64,000 nucleotides of DNA from the NCBI GenBank assembly GCA_038848185.1, contig JAWCNV010000002.1, forward strand, positions 77,985 through 141,984, read 5' to 3'. Under the pieces are notes generated by a model. The model was not told the origin of the DNA and did not search any database. It was given only the letters and a program-made list of their open reading frames with translations. The translations under genes were made by a program, and so were the position numbers. This DNA comes from JAAOZP01 sp038848185 (GTDB lineage Archaea > Thermoproteota > EX4484-205 > JAAOZP01). Within the stretch, counting starts at the first letter, position 1. Every line of letters begins with the position of its first letter. This document shows, piece after piece, positions 52,758 through 61,431 of the stretch.

Positions 52758-52994
52758 ATGGCTGAGCTTGACGCCTCTAAGCTTCCGGGTGACGCTTCAA
52801 AAGAGTTGAGAGGGTTCCTGGAGAAGAAGCTTTCCGTAAAGATTAGGGAGGCTGGTGGAAAGATTACGGTTGAAAACGTTTCCAATACTAGGCTTAGGAA
52901 AGCGGTAAGATGGTTTCTGTGCAAGAAGGGTTTAAGCGAGGAATATAGGGTTTTAGCTGACGGTAAGAGCCTGACGGTGAGAAAGAGGAAATAG
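52758..52994 (+). CDS. Small basic protein resembling eukaryotic ribosomal protein L22e
   Basis: A 78-residue basic protein. The run GGKITVENVSNTRLRKAVRWF and then LCKKGLSEEYRVLADGKSLTVRKRK follow the pattern of eukaryotic L22e ([36 protein letters not shown]). That is a helix-strand core with conserved KITV, a basic helix and a W/Y-R-V strand. The N-terminal helix KELRGFLEKKLSVKI corresponds to the FEKFLQERIKV of L22e. L22e is not a standard protein of most archaea. The assignment is pattern-based and moderate. Confidence 0.55.
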   Translation: MAELDASKLPGDASKELRGFLEKKLSVKIREAGGKITVENVSNTRLRKAVRWFLCKKGLSEEYRVLADGKSLTVRKRK

Positions 52995-52996
52995 GT

Positions 52997-54343
52997 TTAA
53001 AGCCTGTATGTTGAGTAGAGTGATCGTTTAGAGATTTCTCCTGCAAAGCTATGGAGCATCAGCTTCTTAACTGTCTCATTGTCGAAGCCGTGGCCCAGCA
53101 GCCAGCCCAGCTTAACATACGCCACCTCGCTAATCATGTCCTCGCAATATGTTACGCCCAGCTTCACCATTATCCGCGCGTTCCTGTAGACGTAGGGGTT
53201 TACTCTGCCGAACACGCATTGAGTAGTCATAGCTATCACAACCCCGTTCTCTAAACCTCTCTTTACGCTGCCCACCCATGAGAGCCTTTTCTCCAGTGGC
53301 TCTGTGGGAACATGCCCCATCCCGGTTCCCTCTATAACGATACCCTTGTAACCTTTGTCAACCAGGAAATCGATTATCTCAGGGTTTGAGCCGGGGTATG
53401 CTTTTACGAGCGCCGTCTTAGGCTCGAAAACATCGTCTACGGTAGGAGGATCCTTGCTTCTCTGCCTGAACTCTTTCTCAACCATTTCTATTCTCCCATC
53501 CGGCCAGACTTTAGCCAGAGGCGGAGAGTTCACGGGTTTGAAAGCATCCCTCCTCATCGAATGCATCTTTCTCGCTCTCGTCCCCCTTATCAGATAGTTG
53601 AAGGTGTCTCCAGACTCAGCATGCATACATATGGCGACTTCCCCAAGGTTCATCTTTGTAGCAGCATGCAGCCCGCAGATTATGTTCATATCCGAGTCTC
53701 TGGAACCCCGGTCGCTAGACCTCTGTGAGCCGACTATTATTACTGGAGCGTTTAAACCCCGGAGCATGAATGAGAGGGCTGCCGAAGTATAGTGCATAGT
53801 GTCAGTTCCGTGGAGGATTAAAACACCTGTATCGCCTTCGCCGAGGCTTTCAGCAGTTTTTCTAGCTATTGTCGACCATTCTCTGTAGGCCATGTCTTCA
53901 GATGCTAGGCTGAATAGTCTTTCAACCCTCCTCAAATAGGCTGTTTTCAAAACCTCTGGAACATTGTAGAATATTTCCTCCGGGGTGAAGAGCATGGAGA
54001 CGCCTCCAGTGTAGTAGTCTATCCTGGCGCTTATAGTGCCGCCTGTTGAAAATATTGAGACAGGGGGAAGCGTCTTATCCTGCTCAACCTTCTCCAGTGC
54101 TTTAAATCTTCCAAGCTCCACGGAGCCCTGAAGCTTCATAATCTCGCCGCCGTCAAGCTTGAACCCGACGTTGTAACCGTTGTCAAGCTTTATCACGAGG
54201 ACATCGCTGTCACCGAAATCAACCTCCTCCCTCGGGAGAAGGATACCCTCGAGAACTATATCGCTCCGCTTAAGCCTAATCCTGTCACCAGGCTTAATAC
54301 CTTTCTCAGCAAGCGTTTTCTCAATTTTCTCTGAATAAGGCAT
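52997..54343 (-). CDS. gatD: Glutamyl-tRNA(Gln) amidotransferase subunit D
   Basis: GatD is the asparaginase-type subunit that releases ammonia from glutamine or asparagine for GatE. The 448-residue protein has the N-terminal beta domain (~1-90), the amidohydrolase motif STGGTISAR (~98-106), LHGTDTMHYTSAALSF (~179-194) and the SQRSSDRGSRDSD segment. Its ATG directly abuts the gatE stop. The pair replaces glutaminyl-tRNA synthetase, as is normal in archaea. Confidence 0.95.
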   Translation of the reverse strand: MPYSEKIEKTLAEKGIKPGDRIRLKRSDIVLEGILLPREEVDFGDSDVLVIKLDNGYNVGFKLDGGEIMKLQGSVELGRFKALEKVEQDKTLPPVSIFSTGGTISARIDYYTGGVSMLFTPEEIFYNVPEVLKTAYLRRVERLFSLASEDMAYREWSTIARKTAESLGEGDTGVLILHGTDTMHYTSAALSFMLRGLNAPVIIVGSQRSSDRGSRDSDMNIICGLHAATKMNLGEVAICMHAESGDTFNYLIRGTRARKMHSMRRDAFKPVNSPPLAKVWPDGRIEMVEKEFRQRSKDPPTVDDVFEPKTALVKAYPGSNPEIIDFLVDKGYKGIVIEGTGMGHVPTEPLEKRLSWVGSVKRGLENGVVIAMTTQCVFGRVNPYVYRNARIMVKLGVTYCEDMISEVAYVKLGWLLGHGFDNETVKKLMLHSFAGEISKRSLYSTYRL

Positions 54344-56212
54344 TTACTCCAGCCTCCTTTTAACCTCCTCCGTAAGAATCCTGTGGATGGTGGAGCCTTC
54401 CGCAACCCCCCTGAACTTATCCATCATCCTGCTCATCAACATTTTAACCGAGTCGACACCTTTCTCCCTAACGTACGAGAGGTTCTCCTCAACGAGACGT
54501 CTGGCTTCAGCCCTTATCTCTTCCTCCCCAACCCGTCTACGCTTAAGCTCCCCGTAAACCTCATCAAGACTCATATTCTTATCGGCGAAAAGAGTTAGCG
54601 CCTCCGGAACCATGTCCCGAGGCAGGTCGCTTGGAAAAGTTCTTAGGACGAGTATCAGCTCATCATCGCTGAACTCTCTTCCACCCTCCCTCCTAATGTA
54701 GGGTAGAGTGTTGAGCAGGAATGAGGCTAAGGCTATGGGAGGGAGGCTTGAGTCACGCAATGCTTTTTCAAAAACATGGAGGTGGTGTGACCTAACCAGT
54801 TGCTGTGCCATGTGGCTGCTTAAGCCCATTGCCTCAAGTTCCCTAATCTTTTCCTTGGGTTTCTTTGGAAGCATTGTTCTTATTCTTTCAAGCCTTTCTC
54901 TCGATACCGGGATTGGAGGAACATCTGTCTCAGGATACATTCTCGCAGAGCCTGGGAGAGGCCTCAGGTAGTCAGTGTTTCCGTCTTCAAGAGCCCTCCT
55001 TGTTTCAGACGGGACACCGTTGAATGCTTGAAGCATCCTGCCATAGACTGCTTTTAAAGCAGCCTCAACCCTCTCAGGTTCTCCCACAACTATTACGGCA
55101 GCATCCTTCTCGGAAAGCCTAAGCATCTCAGATAAGCGTGCAACCTCTTTCTCAGAGACACCGTAGCCGGGAAGCTCATCCGTATGGATTAAGCCTTGTA
55201 GCCTACCCCACACCCTAGCATAGTCGGCAAGCTCAGTCCCAAACCTTCTCCCAGGCTGAACCTCCATACCCAGCAGTCCTTTGAACCCAGGTGCCTTCAA
55301 ACCATTTACTACACCACCCTTAGAAAGCGCTCTCGATATTACTTTAGACTCAGTATCCTTGAAGACGCTCGTCAGGTCAACAGGGTTGTAGGTGAGGCTA
55401 CTCGGAGGACACCTTTCCTTCAAAATGCTCGTAAGCCTAATCAGGTTGCTCTGCCTCAACACTTCTCTCTCAACTATCTCAGGAATAAGCCTGAGGTTCT
55501 GAACACCTTTAATCTCCTGCCGTGCACCGCCTTCAATACTGATGTTTATATCCTGCCTTATTGTGCCCAAGCCCCTCATAACCTTCCCAGTCATCCTGAG
55601 GGCTAAGCCAACCTCTTCAGCAGCCTCAAGAGCCTGAGAAGGACTCTTTATATCCGGTTCAGTAGCGATTTCAACAAGCGGAATGCTAAGCCTGTCTAGC
55701 TTATACTCCGCAGACTCCCTCCCGCTTTCAACGATGAAAGCAGACTCCTCCTCGAGGCAGAGGCTCTTCAGCCTCACAGGACCCTCACTAGTCTCAACAA
55801 TCGAATCACTGTTCCCCAAGGCCACCAGCAAGGTCCTCTGGAAGCCGGATGTGTTACTACCGTCTATCACAGTCTTCCTCATAACTCGAGCCTCGTCAAC
55901 AATAGTCATGTTGAAGTAGAGCGCAACTTCGAGCGCAGCATCAAGAATCTCGTCGTCAATAGGGTGAGGAGGCTCCTCATCCAGCTCGACAAGACAGTTA
56001 AAGGAATCATCCACATGGTATGTGAAGACCCTGCCTCTAGAAGCCTCAGCCAGAGCAGCAGGATCCAGCTCGCCGAGCTCGCTTGCTGAAGACCTAAGTC
56101 TTCTGATAACCTTTTCAGAAGCTTCGCTGGACGATGTGGAGGGACAGTTGCAGAAAAGCTTGTGAAACGCTAGACGCTGGTGAAACTCCAGACCTACTTT
56201 CAGAGAGCTCAA
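54344..56212 (-). CDS. gatE: Glutamyl-tRNA(Gln) amidotransferase subunit E
   Basis: GatE phosphorylates and amidates Glu-tRNA(Gln). The 622-residue protein begins with the GatB/E signature VGLEFHQRLAFHKLFCNCPS, continues with RMTGKVMRGLGTIRQDINISI, contains the AspRS-like insertion (~residues 280-400, ELADYARVWG) and ends with helical and YqeY-like tail domains. It is the first gene of the gatE-gatD operon. Confidence 0.95.
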   Translation of the reverse strand: MSSLKVGLEFHQRLAFHKLFCNCPSTSSSEASEKVIRRLRSSASELGELDPAALAEASRGRVFTYHVDDSFNCLVELDEEPPHPIDDEILDAALEVALYFNMTIVDEARVMRKTVIDGSNTSGFQRTLLVALGNSDSIVETSEGPVRLKSLCLEEESAFIVESGRESAEYKLDRLSIPLVEIATEPDIKSPSQALEAAEEVGLALRMTGKVMRGLGTIRQDINISIEGGARQEIKGVQNLRLIPEIVEREVLRQSNLIRLTSILKERCPPSSLTYNPVDLTSVFKDTESKVISRALSKGGVVNGLKAPGFKGLLGMEVQPGRRFGTELADYARVWGRLQGLIHTDELPGYGVSEKEVARLSEMLRLSEKDAAVIVVGEPERVEAALKAVYGRMLQAFNGVPSETRRALEDGNTDYLRPLPGSARMYPETDVPPIPVSRERLERIRTMLPKKPKEKIRELEAMGLSSHMAQQLVRSHHLHVFEKALRDSSLPPIALASFLLNTLPYIRREGGREFSDDELILVLRTFPSDLPRDMVPEALTLFADKNMSLDEVYGELKRRRVGEEEIRAEARRLVEENLSYVREKGVDSVKMLMSRMMDKFRGVAEGSTIHRILTEEVKRRLE

Positions 56213-56316
56213 CCCGGGCTAGAATGCTTATGGAAGTATTTTAACCTTAAAGTCTAAGCAAATTTTTACGTATTTTTAGCGTGTCGAAAAAGAAGACTAC
56301 ATGAAGACGCCTAAGT

Positions 56317-56943
56317 TCAGGCGATTCCAAGTCTGCTCTTTATTAGTGCTACGTCTTTCTCCAGTGCGGCTAGCCTTCTATCAAGCATGGATTTTAGGTC
56401 TTCTCTAAGGCCATCAATCTTCGTACCCAAGTTATCTATTTTCACCCCAAGGTTGTCTATTTTTTCAATCACAATATCCTGCTTTCCCAACATTAAATCT
56501 TGCTTCTCAAGCATCTGATCCATCTTCCCCAGCATTTCATCCTGCTTCTCCAGCATTATATCTTGCTTCCCCAACATTCCATCCTGCTTACCGAGCATCT
56601 GGTCCTGCCTGCCAAGCATCCCTAAACCTATTTCAACTATTTTTCCAAGCTGGATCGTTGTAAACTCGCTTCGAAAAACCTCTATGTTTTTCACCGGTCC
56701 CTCGTATCCCTCGAACTTCATGCCTGAGACCTCTGCCTCCTTCGGCGCTAATTCCCTGACCTTCTCCACAAACATTTTAGTTTCTTCCTCACCACCCTCG
56801 TACAGGGCCTCGATGCAATCCGTATCGACGTTCCTAGCCTGGAACCCAGTAAGGTTTGACTCGCTCGCCAAGTTTAATAGGAAAAGCCTGTAGCCAACAT
56901 CCTGAACCCTCGAACCCCTAATCAGAACCCTGCCCTTGCCCAA
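56317..56943 (-). CDS. Acylphosphatase domain fused to a heptad-repeat coiled coil
   Basis: A 208-residue protein. Residues ~3-90 form an acylphosphatase fold: VQDVGYR (12-19, phosphate-binding Arg19) and ARNVDTD with Asn38 keep the two catalytic residues, although the usual GRVQGVGFR is changed to SRVQDVGYR. Residues ~109-157 are seven near-perfect heptads of the form MLGKQDx. Three IDNLGxK-type heptads and a final helix follow. This should make a parallel coiled-coil oligomer displaying acylphosphatase heads. The gene stands alone. Confidence 0.72.
   Translation of the reverse strand: MGKGRVLIRGSRVQDVGYRLFLLNLASESNLTGFQARNVDTDCIEALYEGGEEETKMFVEKVRELAPKEAEVSGMKFEGYEGPVKNIEVFRSEFTTIQLGKIVEIGLGMLGRQDQMLGKQDGMLGKQDIMLEKQDEMLGKMDQMLEKQDLMLGKQDIVIEKIDNLGVKIDNLGTKIDGLREDLKSMLDRRLAALEKDVALIKSRLGIA
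56473..56619 (-). repeat. 21-bp tandem repeats encoding MLGKQDx heptads
   Basis: Seven consecutive 21-bp units encode MLG(R/K)QD-type heptads (MLGRQDQ, MLGKQDG, MLGKQDI, MLEKQDE, MLGKMDQ, MLEKQDL, MLGKQDI). The DNA units are similar but not identical, so the array is old or under selection for the protein pattern. Confidence 0.75.
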
Positions 56944-57060
56944 TTACCCCTAAGACTAACGTTGGAATGGTTTAAAAGCATAACTGTTAATCGTGGTTGA
57001 ATTATAAGGATGTAAAAGATGCTTGCCCAACAAAAAACGATAATGGAGAAGATTCGGTAA

Positions 57061-57444
57061 CTATGTTTCCCGTATCTTTTGTACTATAGCTGAAGAAACC
57101 TTTTCAACATCATCTTCGGAATAATTCATAGTGGTGAATGGCCCCAGTTTTTTAATTCCAAGATCATACTCCAGATTCAGGTACTTGTCGTATTTGATCC
57201 CCAGCGCATCCAATATTTTTCTTGAACACTCGTTGCGGCAGCCGTCGACAACGATGAGGCACCCAATCTTCCTGGCGAGCATGACTTGCCTTGGAATCTT
57301 GTTGGCTAACGCGGGCAGCGAGCATATCCCGACTCTATCGCTCCCCAACTTTCTAACCACTTCAAGCGCAGCCAACCCTGTCAGTTGCCCAGTGTTTGAA
57401 GCCCCGCTGTTGCACACGACAAGCCCGATCTCAGGCGTTTCCAA
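57061..57444 (-). CDS. DGC-domain zinc-binding protein
   Basis: A 127-residue protein with the features of the DGC family: an early VVCNSGASNTGQLTG, a middle CSLPAL, and VVDGCRNECSRKIL containing the name-giving DGC motif. Cysteines at ~11, ~42, ~69 and ~73 can bind zinc. The function is unknown; members often sit near redox or radical SAM genes. It lies 19 bp downstream of the radical SAM gene and is the last gene of the minus-strand stress operon. Confidence 0.72.
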   Translation of the reverse strand: METPEIGLVVCNSGASNTGQLTGLAALEVVRKLGSDRVGICSLPALANKIPRQVMLARKIGCLIVVDGCRNECSRKILDALGIKYDKYLNLEYDLGIKKLGPFTTMNYSEDDVEKVSSAIVQKIRET

Positions 57445-57463
57445 CCCTACGCACCTTTATTCC

Positions 57464-58981
57464 TCAAGATTGCGGAACACTTATCAGCTTTTTCGGGGCC
57501 TCATCCATGGTTTGAGGTTCACCGGCCTTGGCTTGACTAACAGTTTTCAAGCTATTCACCACTGCCTTCCAATATTTCTGGTTTATGCTACAACCCGGGT
57601 CTGGACCTTGCAGGTCGTTGAAGTAGGCGTAGGCTCTTGCTCTGCATCCACCGCAAATGTATTTATATTCGCATTCTCCGCATCCCTTGAAAAGGTCTCT
57701 GTTCCTCATCTGTTTCAGGATCGGGGATTCTCTCCAGATTTCGAATAGGTTCTGCTCCCGGATGTTTCCGACTTTTATGGGGATGAAGACGCATGGCTCA
57801 ATATCACCGTTCGGTTCCATGCCGCAGTAAAGACGACCGGCACCGCACCCGCCGATGAATTCGGTTAGTGATTTCGTTCTCCCCTTAAGCGTTTCTATAG
57901 CAGTCCTGTTCGTGAAGTGTGTCGCAACTACTGGGCCGAAGGCAAACCTGTAGGATGTCACAGCATATTGAGGAGCTGTGGAAAACGTGTCTATCTTCCT
58001 ATTGTCATCAACGAGTTTTGAGTAAAGAAACTCTAAGAGTCCTTCTCTCTCCTTCGGAGTCAAATCCTGATCAATTATTTCCTTTCCCCTATTTACAGGT
58101 ATGAAATTGAAGACTATGAATCGTTTCACGTTAAGGTCATTCTCAATGAATTCTACGAGTTCAGGTATTTCTTTCAGATTGTAATGTGTCGCGGTTGTTG
58201 CAACACCCGTATCTAAACCAGCTTTAACACAGCTTCTTATACCTTCTATAGCCCGTTTCCAAGCACCAGGTATCCCCCTAAATTCATCATGTGTCTTCTC
58301 GAATCCGTCTAAAGAGATTTCAACGTATTGAACACCGGCGTCCTTCATTTTTTGCGCAACCTTTTCTGTAATCAATGTCCCGTTGGATGCGATGGAAACA
58401 TAAAAATCCCTATCAGCGGCGTACTTAGCTACTTCGAAGAAGTCTTTTCTCGCCAACGGCTCCCCGCCGGAGAACGAGAGGGCAACCACCCAGCGTTTTG
58501 CGAAATCATCTATGGCTTTTTTCGCCTCTTCCGTCGTTAACTCATCAGGAGCTGGTTTTGGACCAGCGTTCTCATAGCAATGCTTACATCTCATGTTGCA
58601 TTGCTTCGTGAAGTTCCATACTATAAGAAATGGGGCGGCTGTTGCCTGAGGTCTTTGCACACCGTAGTAACCTATGCCTTCAAGAACGTTCGCGATACCT
58701 CTCCTCACCACCGGATTTCTTAAAGACTCATGCAACTGTTCCTCAGAGAAGCCGAAGGATTCTGAACCCTTGTCAAGGGCCAGTTTAACTATCAGGTAAG
58801 CTAGCTTTTCTTGAAAATTCAGCTTTACCGGCTCACCCGTATATTTCGTCAAAGCCGACTCCAGCCTACTGCCTTTCTCAGTCCTCCTCGAAATCCATTT
58901 CAATAACCTTCTAGATACAGGGTTGCCGAGCCATGTTTCAACAGTTTTTGCTACTAGGTCTGCCTCACGCGTTTTTATCAT
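57464..58981 (-). CDS. Radical SAM / SPASM-domain protein
   Basis: A 505-residue iron-sulfur enzyme. An N-terminal helical domain (~1-125) precedes the radical SAM core: CNMRCKHC binds the 4Fe-4S cluster, with SFSGGEPLAR and EISLDGFE following. The C-terminal SPASM region (CGAGRLYCGMEPNGDIEPC, CGECEYKYICGGCRARAYAY, C) should bind two further clusters. SPASM enzymes modify peptides or make cofactors; the target is unknown. ATG 58981 is chosen because it gives a normal N-terminus; it overlaps the antiporter gene by 17 bp. An upstream in-frame start at 59032 would run deeper into that gene. Confidence 0.82.
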   Translation of the reverse strand: MIKTREADLVAKTVETWLGNPVSRRLLKWISRRTEKGSRLESALTKYTGEPVKLNFQEKLAYLIVKLALDKGSESFGFSEEQLHESLRNPVVRRGIANVLEGIGYYGVQRPQATAAPFLIVWNFTKQCNMRCKHCYENAGPKPAPDELTTEEAKKAIDDFAKRWVVALSFSGGEPLARKDFFEVAKYAADRDFYVSIASNGTLITEKVAQKMKDAGVQYVEISLDGFEKTHDEFRGIPGAWKRAIEGIRSCVKAGLDTGVATTATHYNLKEIPELVEFIENDLNVKRFIVFNFIPVNRGKEIIDQDLTPKEREGLLEFLYSKLVDDNRKIDTFSTAPQYAVTSYRFAFGPVVATHFTNRTAIETLKGRTKSLTEFIGGCGAGRLYCGMEPNGDIEPCVFIPIKVGNIREQNLFEIWRESPILKQMRNRDLFKGCGECEYKYICGGCRARAYAYFNDLQGPDPGCSINQKYWKAVVNSLKTVSQAKAGEPQTMDEAPKKLISVPQS

Positions 58982-60233
58982 CACCTGAAGAGGGCTTCGG
59001 ACCCTCGATGGAGAACAGCTTGGAGATTCCATCCTTCGCTGTAGATAGGCCCCAAGAGTATGCTCCTGCCACCACCGGCTTCATAATCATGTAGGTAGCT
59101 ATCATCGCTGAAAACAGCCGCGTAGATATGGCTCCAGAGTTTAGCAGAAGCGTCTCCGCTATGATGCTCGTACTGAACTTTGTGCAGAGCCCAATGCCCA
59201 TTATGAAAGCATATTTCAACCCAAGTAGCTTGCTGAAGAAGACTGTGGCGGCTGAAACCCTCGAGCTGAATGAGACCATGAAGATTATTATGACCAGTAA
59301 TGGGAAAGCGACTAGGGAGGCGAGGGAAACGCTTGAACCTAGGCTTAGAAAGAAGAAGGGGGAGAGGAAGAAGTTGCCAAGGAAGTTTATAGGTCGCCTG
59401 CTCTCCTTCAGAATCTTCTCTGGAAACACTTGCTGCGTGACTATGCCGCCCATTATCGAGGCTACTGGAGCCAGGGTTTCATATACGAGTGCGCCTGAGG
59501 CGGCGAAGGAAAAGAACACTAGGAATATGAGGAACGGCGGGACATAGGGTGGGCTATGGACAGTTTTCTCCAAGATCCTCCTAATCCGTCCTCCGATTTT
59601 CACCATAATGAACGTTGCGAGAAGCAGAAGGAATAAATAGGAGATTATGGGCAGCGTAGCGTTCAGGGTATTTTGCGTTGCACTTCCGGATGAGAAGGCA
59701 GGTAGGCTTGCTACCACTGCAAGCATTGCAACCTCCATAACGTCGTCGAAGACGCCTAACCCCAGCGTGAGTTGGCCGAACCTCGTGTTCACCAAGCCGA
59801 ATTCAGAGAGGATGGCGAACAAGACTACTTCGCCGATTGTCCCAAACGTTATGCCTGTGATCAGCGCGATAAGGAAGGAATTGTTCACGTCAGCTGGAAA
59901 CCAGAAGTAGAATAGGAGCGCCAGCATGATGCCTTCAACTAGGCAGAGGAGGATGCCGCCTGCAGCGATGTGTGCCCCCAAGGACCTCATCTCTTTCAGG
60001 TTCAGGTCTAGACCGATCATGAAGAGGAGGGCGAGCATCCCCAATTTAGCCAGAAGCTGGAAGCCTGCGTCGTTTATGACTGGTGTGAAGAAACCGGAGG
60101 CGGAGAAGATCATGCCGAATAAAACGAGTGTGAACATCCATGGCATTCTCAAGTATCTCTCCAACAAATAGCCGAAACCCAGCGCAATAGAATACGTGAT
60201 TGCTGTTAAGAGCAGGGTGTCAGCTAACGCCAT
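58965..60233 (-). CDS. CPA2-type cation:proton antiporter (KefB/NapA-like)
   Basis: A 422-residue membrane protein with about 12 helices. The family marks are FMIGLDLNLKEM (~72-83), TFGTIGEVVLFAILSE and LGVFDDVMEVAML, where the paired acids (Asp-Asp) form the ion site. There is no C-terminal TrkA-N (RCK) domain. It exchanges protons for Na+ or K+. It lies 3 bp after the universal stress protein gene and overlaps the radical SAM gene. Confidence 0.85.
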   Translation of the reverse strand: MALADTLLLTAITYSIALGFGYLLERYLRMPWMFTLVLFGMIFSASGFFTPVINDAGFQLLAKLGMLALLFMIGLDLNLKEMRSLGAHIAAGGILLCLVEGIMLALLFYFWFPADVNNSFLIALITGITFGTIGEVVLFAILSEFGLVNTRFGQLTLGLGVFDDVMEVAMLAVVASLPAFSSGSATQNTLNATLPIISYLFLLLLATFIMVKIGGRIRRILEKTVHSPPYVPPFLIFLVFFSFAASGALVYETLAPVASIMGGIVTQQVFPEKILKESRRPINFLGNFFLSPFFFLSLGSSVSLASLVAFPLLVIIIFMVSFSSRVSAATVFFSKLLGLKYAFIMGIGLCTKFSTSIIAETLLLNSGAISTRLFSAMIATYMIMKPVVAGAYSWGLSTAKDGISKLFSIEGPKPSSGDDKNA

Positions 60234-60236
60234 CGG

Positions 60237-60743
60237 CTACTTCACCACAAGCACTGGACAGGAGGCGTGCCTCACCACTCCTTCGCTCACGCTTCCCAAT
60301 ATGATCTCTTTCATCCTGCTTAAACCCCTAGCACCCATTACGATCATGTCGAATCGGCCTTCCCTGCATGTTCTGATTATCTGGTCAACTGGGCGTCCCT
60401 CCACCAGCAGCTTTTCGACTTCAACCCCTCTGGATTTAACCCTCTTTTCCCCGTCTTCCAAGATGTTGACTCCCATCTTCCGTATTGCTTCAATAAACTC
60501 GTTTACAGGCGTTGGGGAGATTGCGAAGCCGCCAACTTGGTACACGTGCACCAGCGTGATTCTGCCGCCGAATTTTAGAGCTATTTGAACAGCCGTTTCC
60601 AACGCTTTCATCGAATGCTCAGAGCCGTCTAACGGAACCAGAATCCTCCTGAACGAAAACGTTTCACTTCCAACCGTTGAAACCCTGGTTTCTCTATTGT
60701 TTTTCTCACCCGGGTTCTGTGTCGACGCCTCCTCCATGTTCAT
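60237..60743 (-). CDS. Universal stress protein (UspA family)
   Basis: A 168-residue UspA protein with RRILVPLDGSEHSMKALE as the first strand-helix, and the ATP-binding signature MGARGLSRMKEIILGSVSEGVVRHASCPVLVV (G-x2-G-x9-GS). The frame extends 54 codons upstream, but ATG 60743 is chosen because the longer version would cross the operator region and the start of the divergent regulator. A ~30-residue polar leader precedes the domain. It is the first gene of the antiporter operon. Confidence 0.85.
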   Translation of the reverse strand: MNMEEASTQNPGEKNNRETRVSTVGSETFSFRRILVPLDGSEHSMKALETAVQIALKFGGRITLVHVYQVGGFAISPTPVNEFIEAIRKMGVNILEDGEKRVKSRGVEVEKLLVEGRPVDQIIRTCREGRFDMIVMGARGLSRMKEIILGSVSEGVVRHASCPVLVVK

Positions 60744-60757
60744 TACCACTCGTATTG

Positions 60758-60770
60758 TTACAAATCGTAA
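60758..60770. promoter_or_regulatory. Operator copy 1 (13-bp palindrome)
   Basis: TTACAAATCGTAA, a palindrome-like site placed between the TATA region and the start of the stress-protein gene. It matches the second copy at 60790 in 10-11 of 13 positions. Confidence 0.6.
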
Positions 60771-60786
60771 GACACATATACGCTTT

Positions 60787-60805
60787 ATGTTACATATTGT
60801 AACAT
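60787..60805. promoter_or_regulatory. Operator copy 2 (extended palindrome)
   Basis: ATGTTACA-TAT-TGTAACAT is a perfect 8-bp inverted repeat with a 3-bp centre, ending 2 bp before the regulator's ATG. Its core TTACATATTGTAA repeats the site at 60758 exactly 32 bp away, about three DNA turns. A likely site for autorepression by the adjacent Lrp/AsnC protein. Confidence 0.7.
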
Positions 60806-60806
60806 A

Positions 60807-61376
60807 ATGAGCTTGGATGAAGTGGATAAAAAGATCATATCGATCCTTCAGGAAGATGGCCGGACGCCCCTCTTGGCAATGGGTAAAGAGCTTGGCTTGT
60901 CGCATGTAGCTGTGGGAAAAAGGTTGGATAAGCTTTGCGAAAATCTGGTTAAGGTTTCAGCCGGGCTGAACGCGGATTATTTAGGTTTCCGCGTCGCCAT
61001 CGTGAACGCGGAGGTTGAAACTCCTAAACGTCTACGGGAGCTTGTAAACATGTTTTCCAAGTGTCCGAGAATGGTTTTCTTAACCATAACAACCGGCGCC
61101 TACAATCTGACGACAATCATGGTGGCGGAAGACGCTGACACGCTGAACGCCATAATAGAAAGATGCTCCATAAGGGCACGGAAAGGCGGCATTAGACGGT
61201 CAGAAGCCATAATAGGCGAGGCGCCAGTGGTTCCCAGATACTTGCCGATAAAGGTGGTTGCAACCAGAACGGATGAGGATGCGCCGTGCGGGATGAATTG
61301 TGGAAGATGTTTACGCTACCATGAGAAGAAGTGTTTAGGCTGCCCGTCGACAAAATATTATCGAGGCCCGCTTTAG
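60807..61376 (+). CDS. Lrp/AsnC-type regulator with C-terminal cysteine cluster
   Basis: A 189-residue regulator. The N-terminal helix-turn-helix (residues ~3-50: LDEVDKKIISILQEDGRTPLLAMGKELGLSHVAVGKRL) and the alpha/beta RAM-like domain (~62-135) are AsnC-like. The C-terminus adds CGMNCGRCLRYHEKKCLGCP followed by a YYRG end, with five cysteines able to bind a metal or Fe-S cluster or sense redox. It is divergent from the stress operon, with two palindromic sites between them, and so probably represses both. Confidence 0.8.
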   Translation: MSLDEVDKKIISILQEDGRTPLLAMGKELGLSHVAVGKRLDKLCENLVKVSAGLNADYLGFRVAIVNAEVETPKRLRELVNMFSKCPRMVFLTITTGAYNLTTIMVAEDADTLNAIIERCSIRARKGGIRRSEAIIGEAPVVPRYLPIKVVATRTDEDAPCGMNCGRCLRYHEKKCLGCPSTKYYRGPL

Positions 61377-61431
61377 CCTGTTGAACATCGTTAATCATAT
61401 TGAGCGTTGCAACATTTATGGCGCGTGCTAC

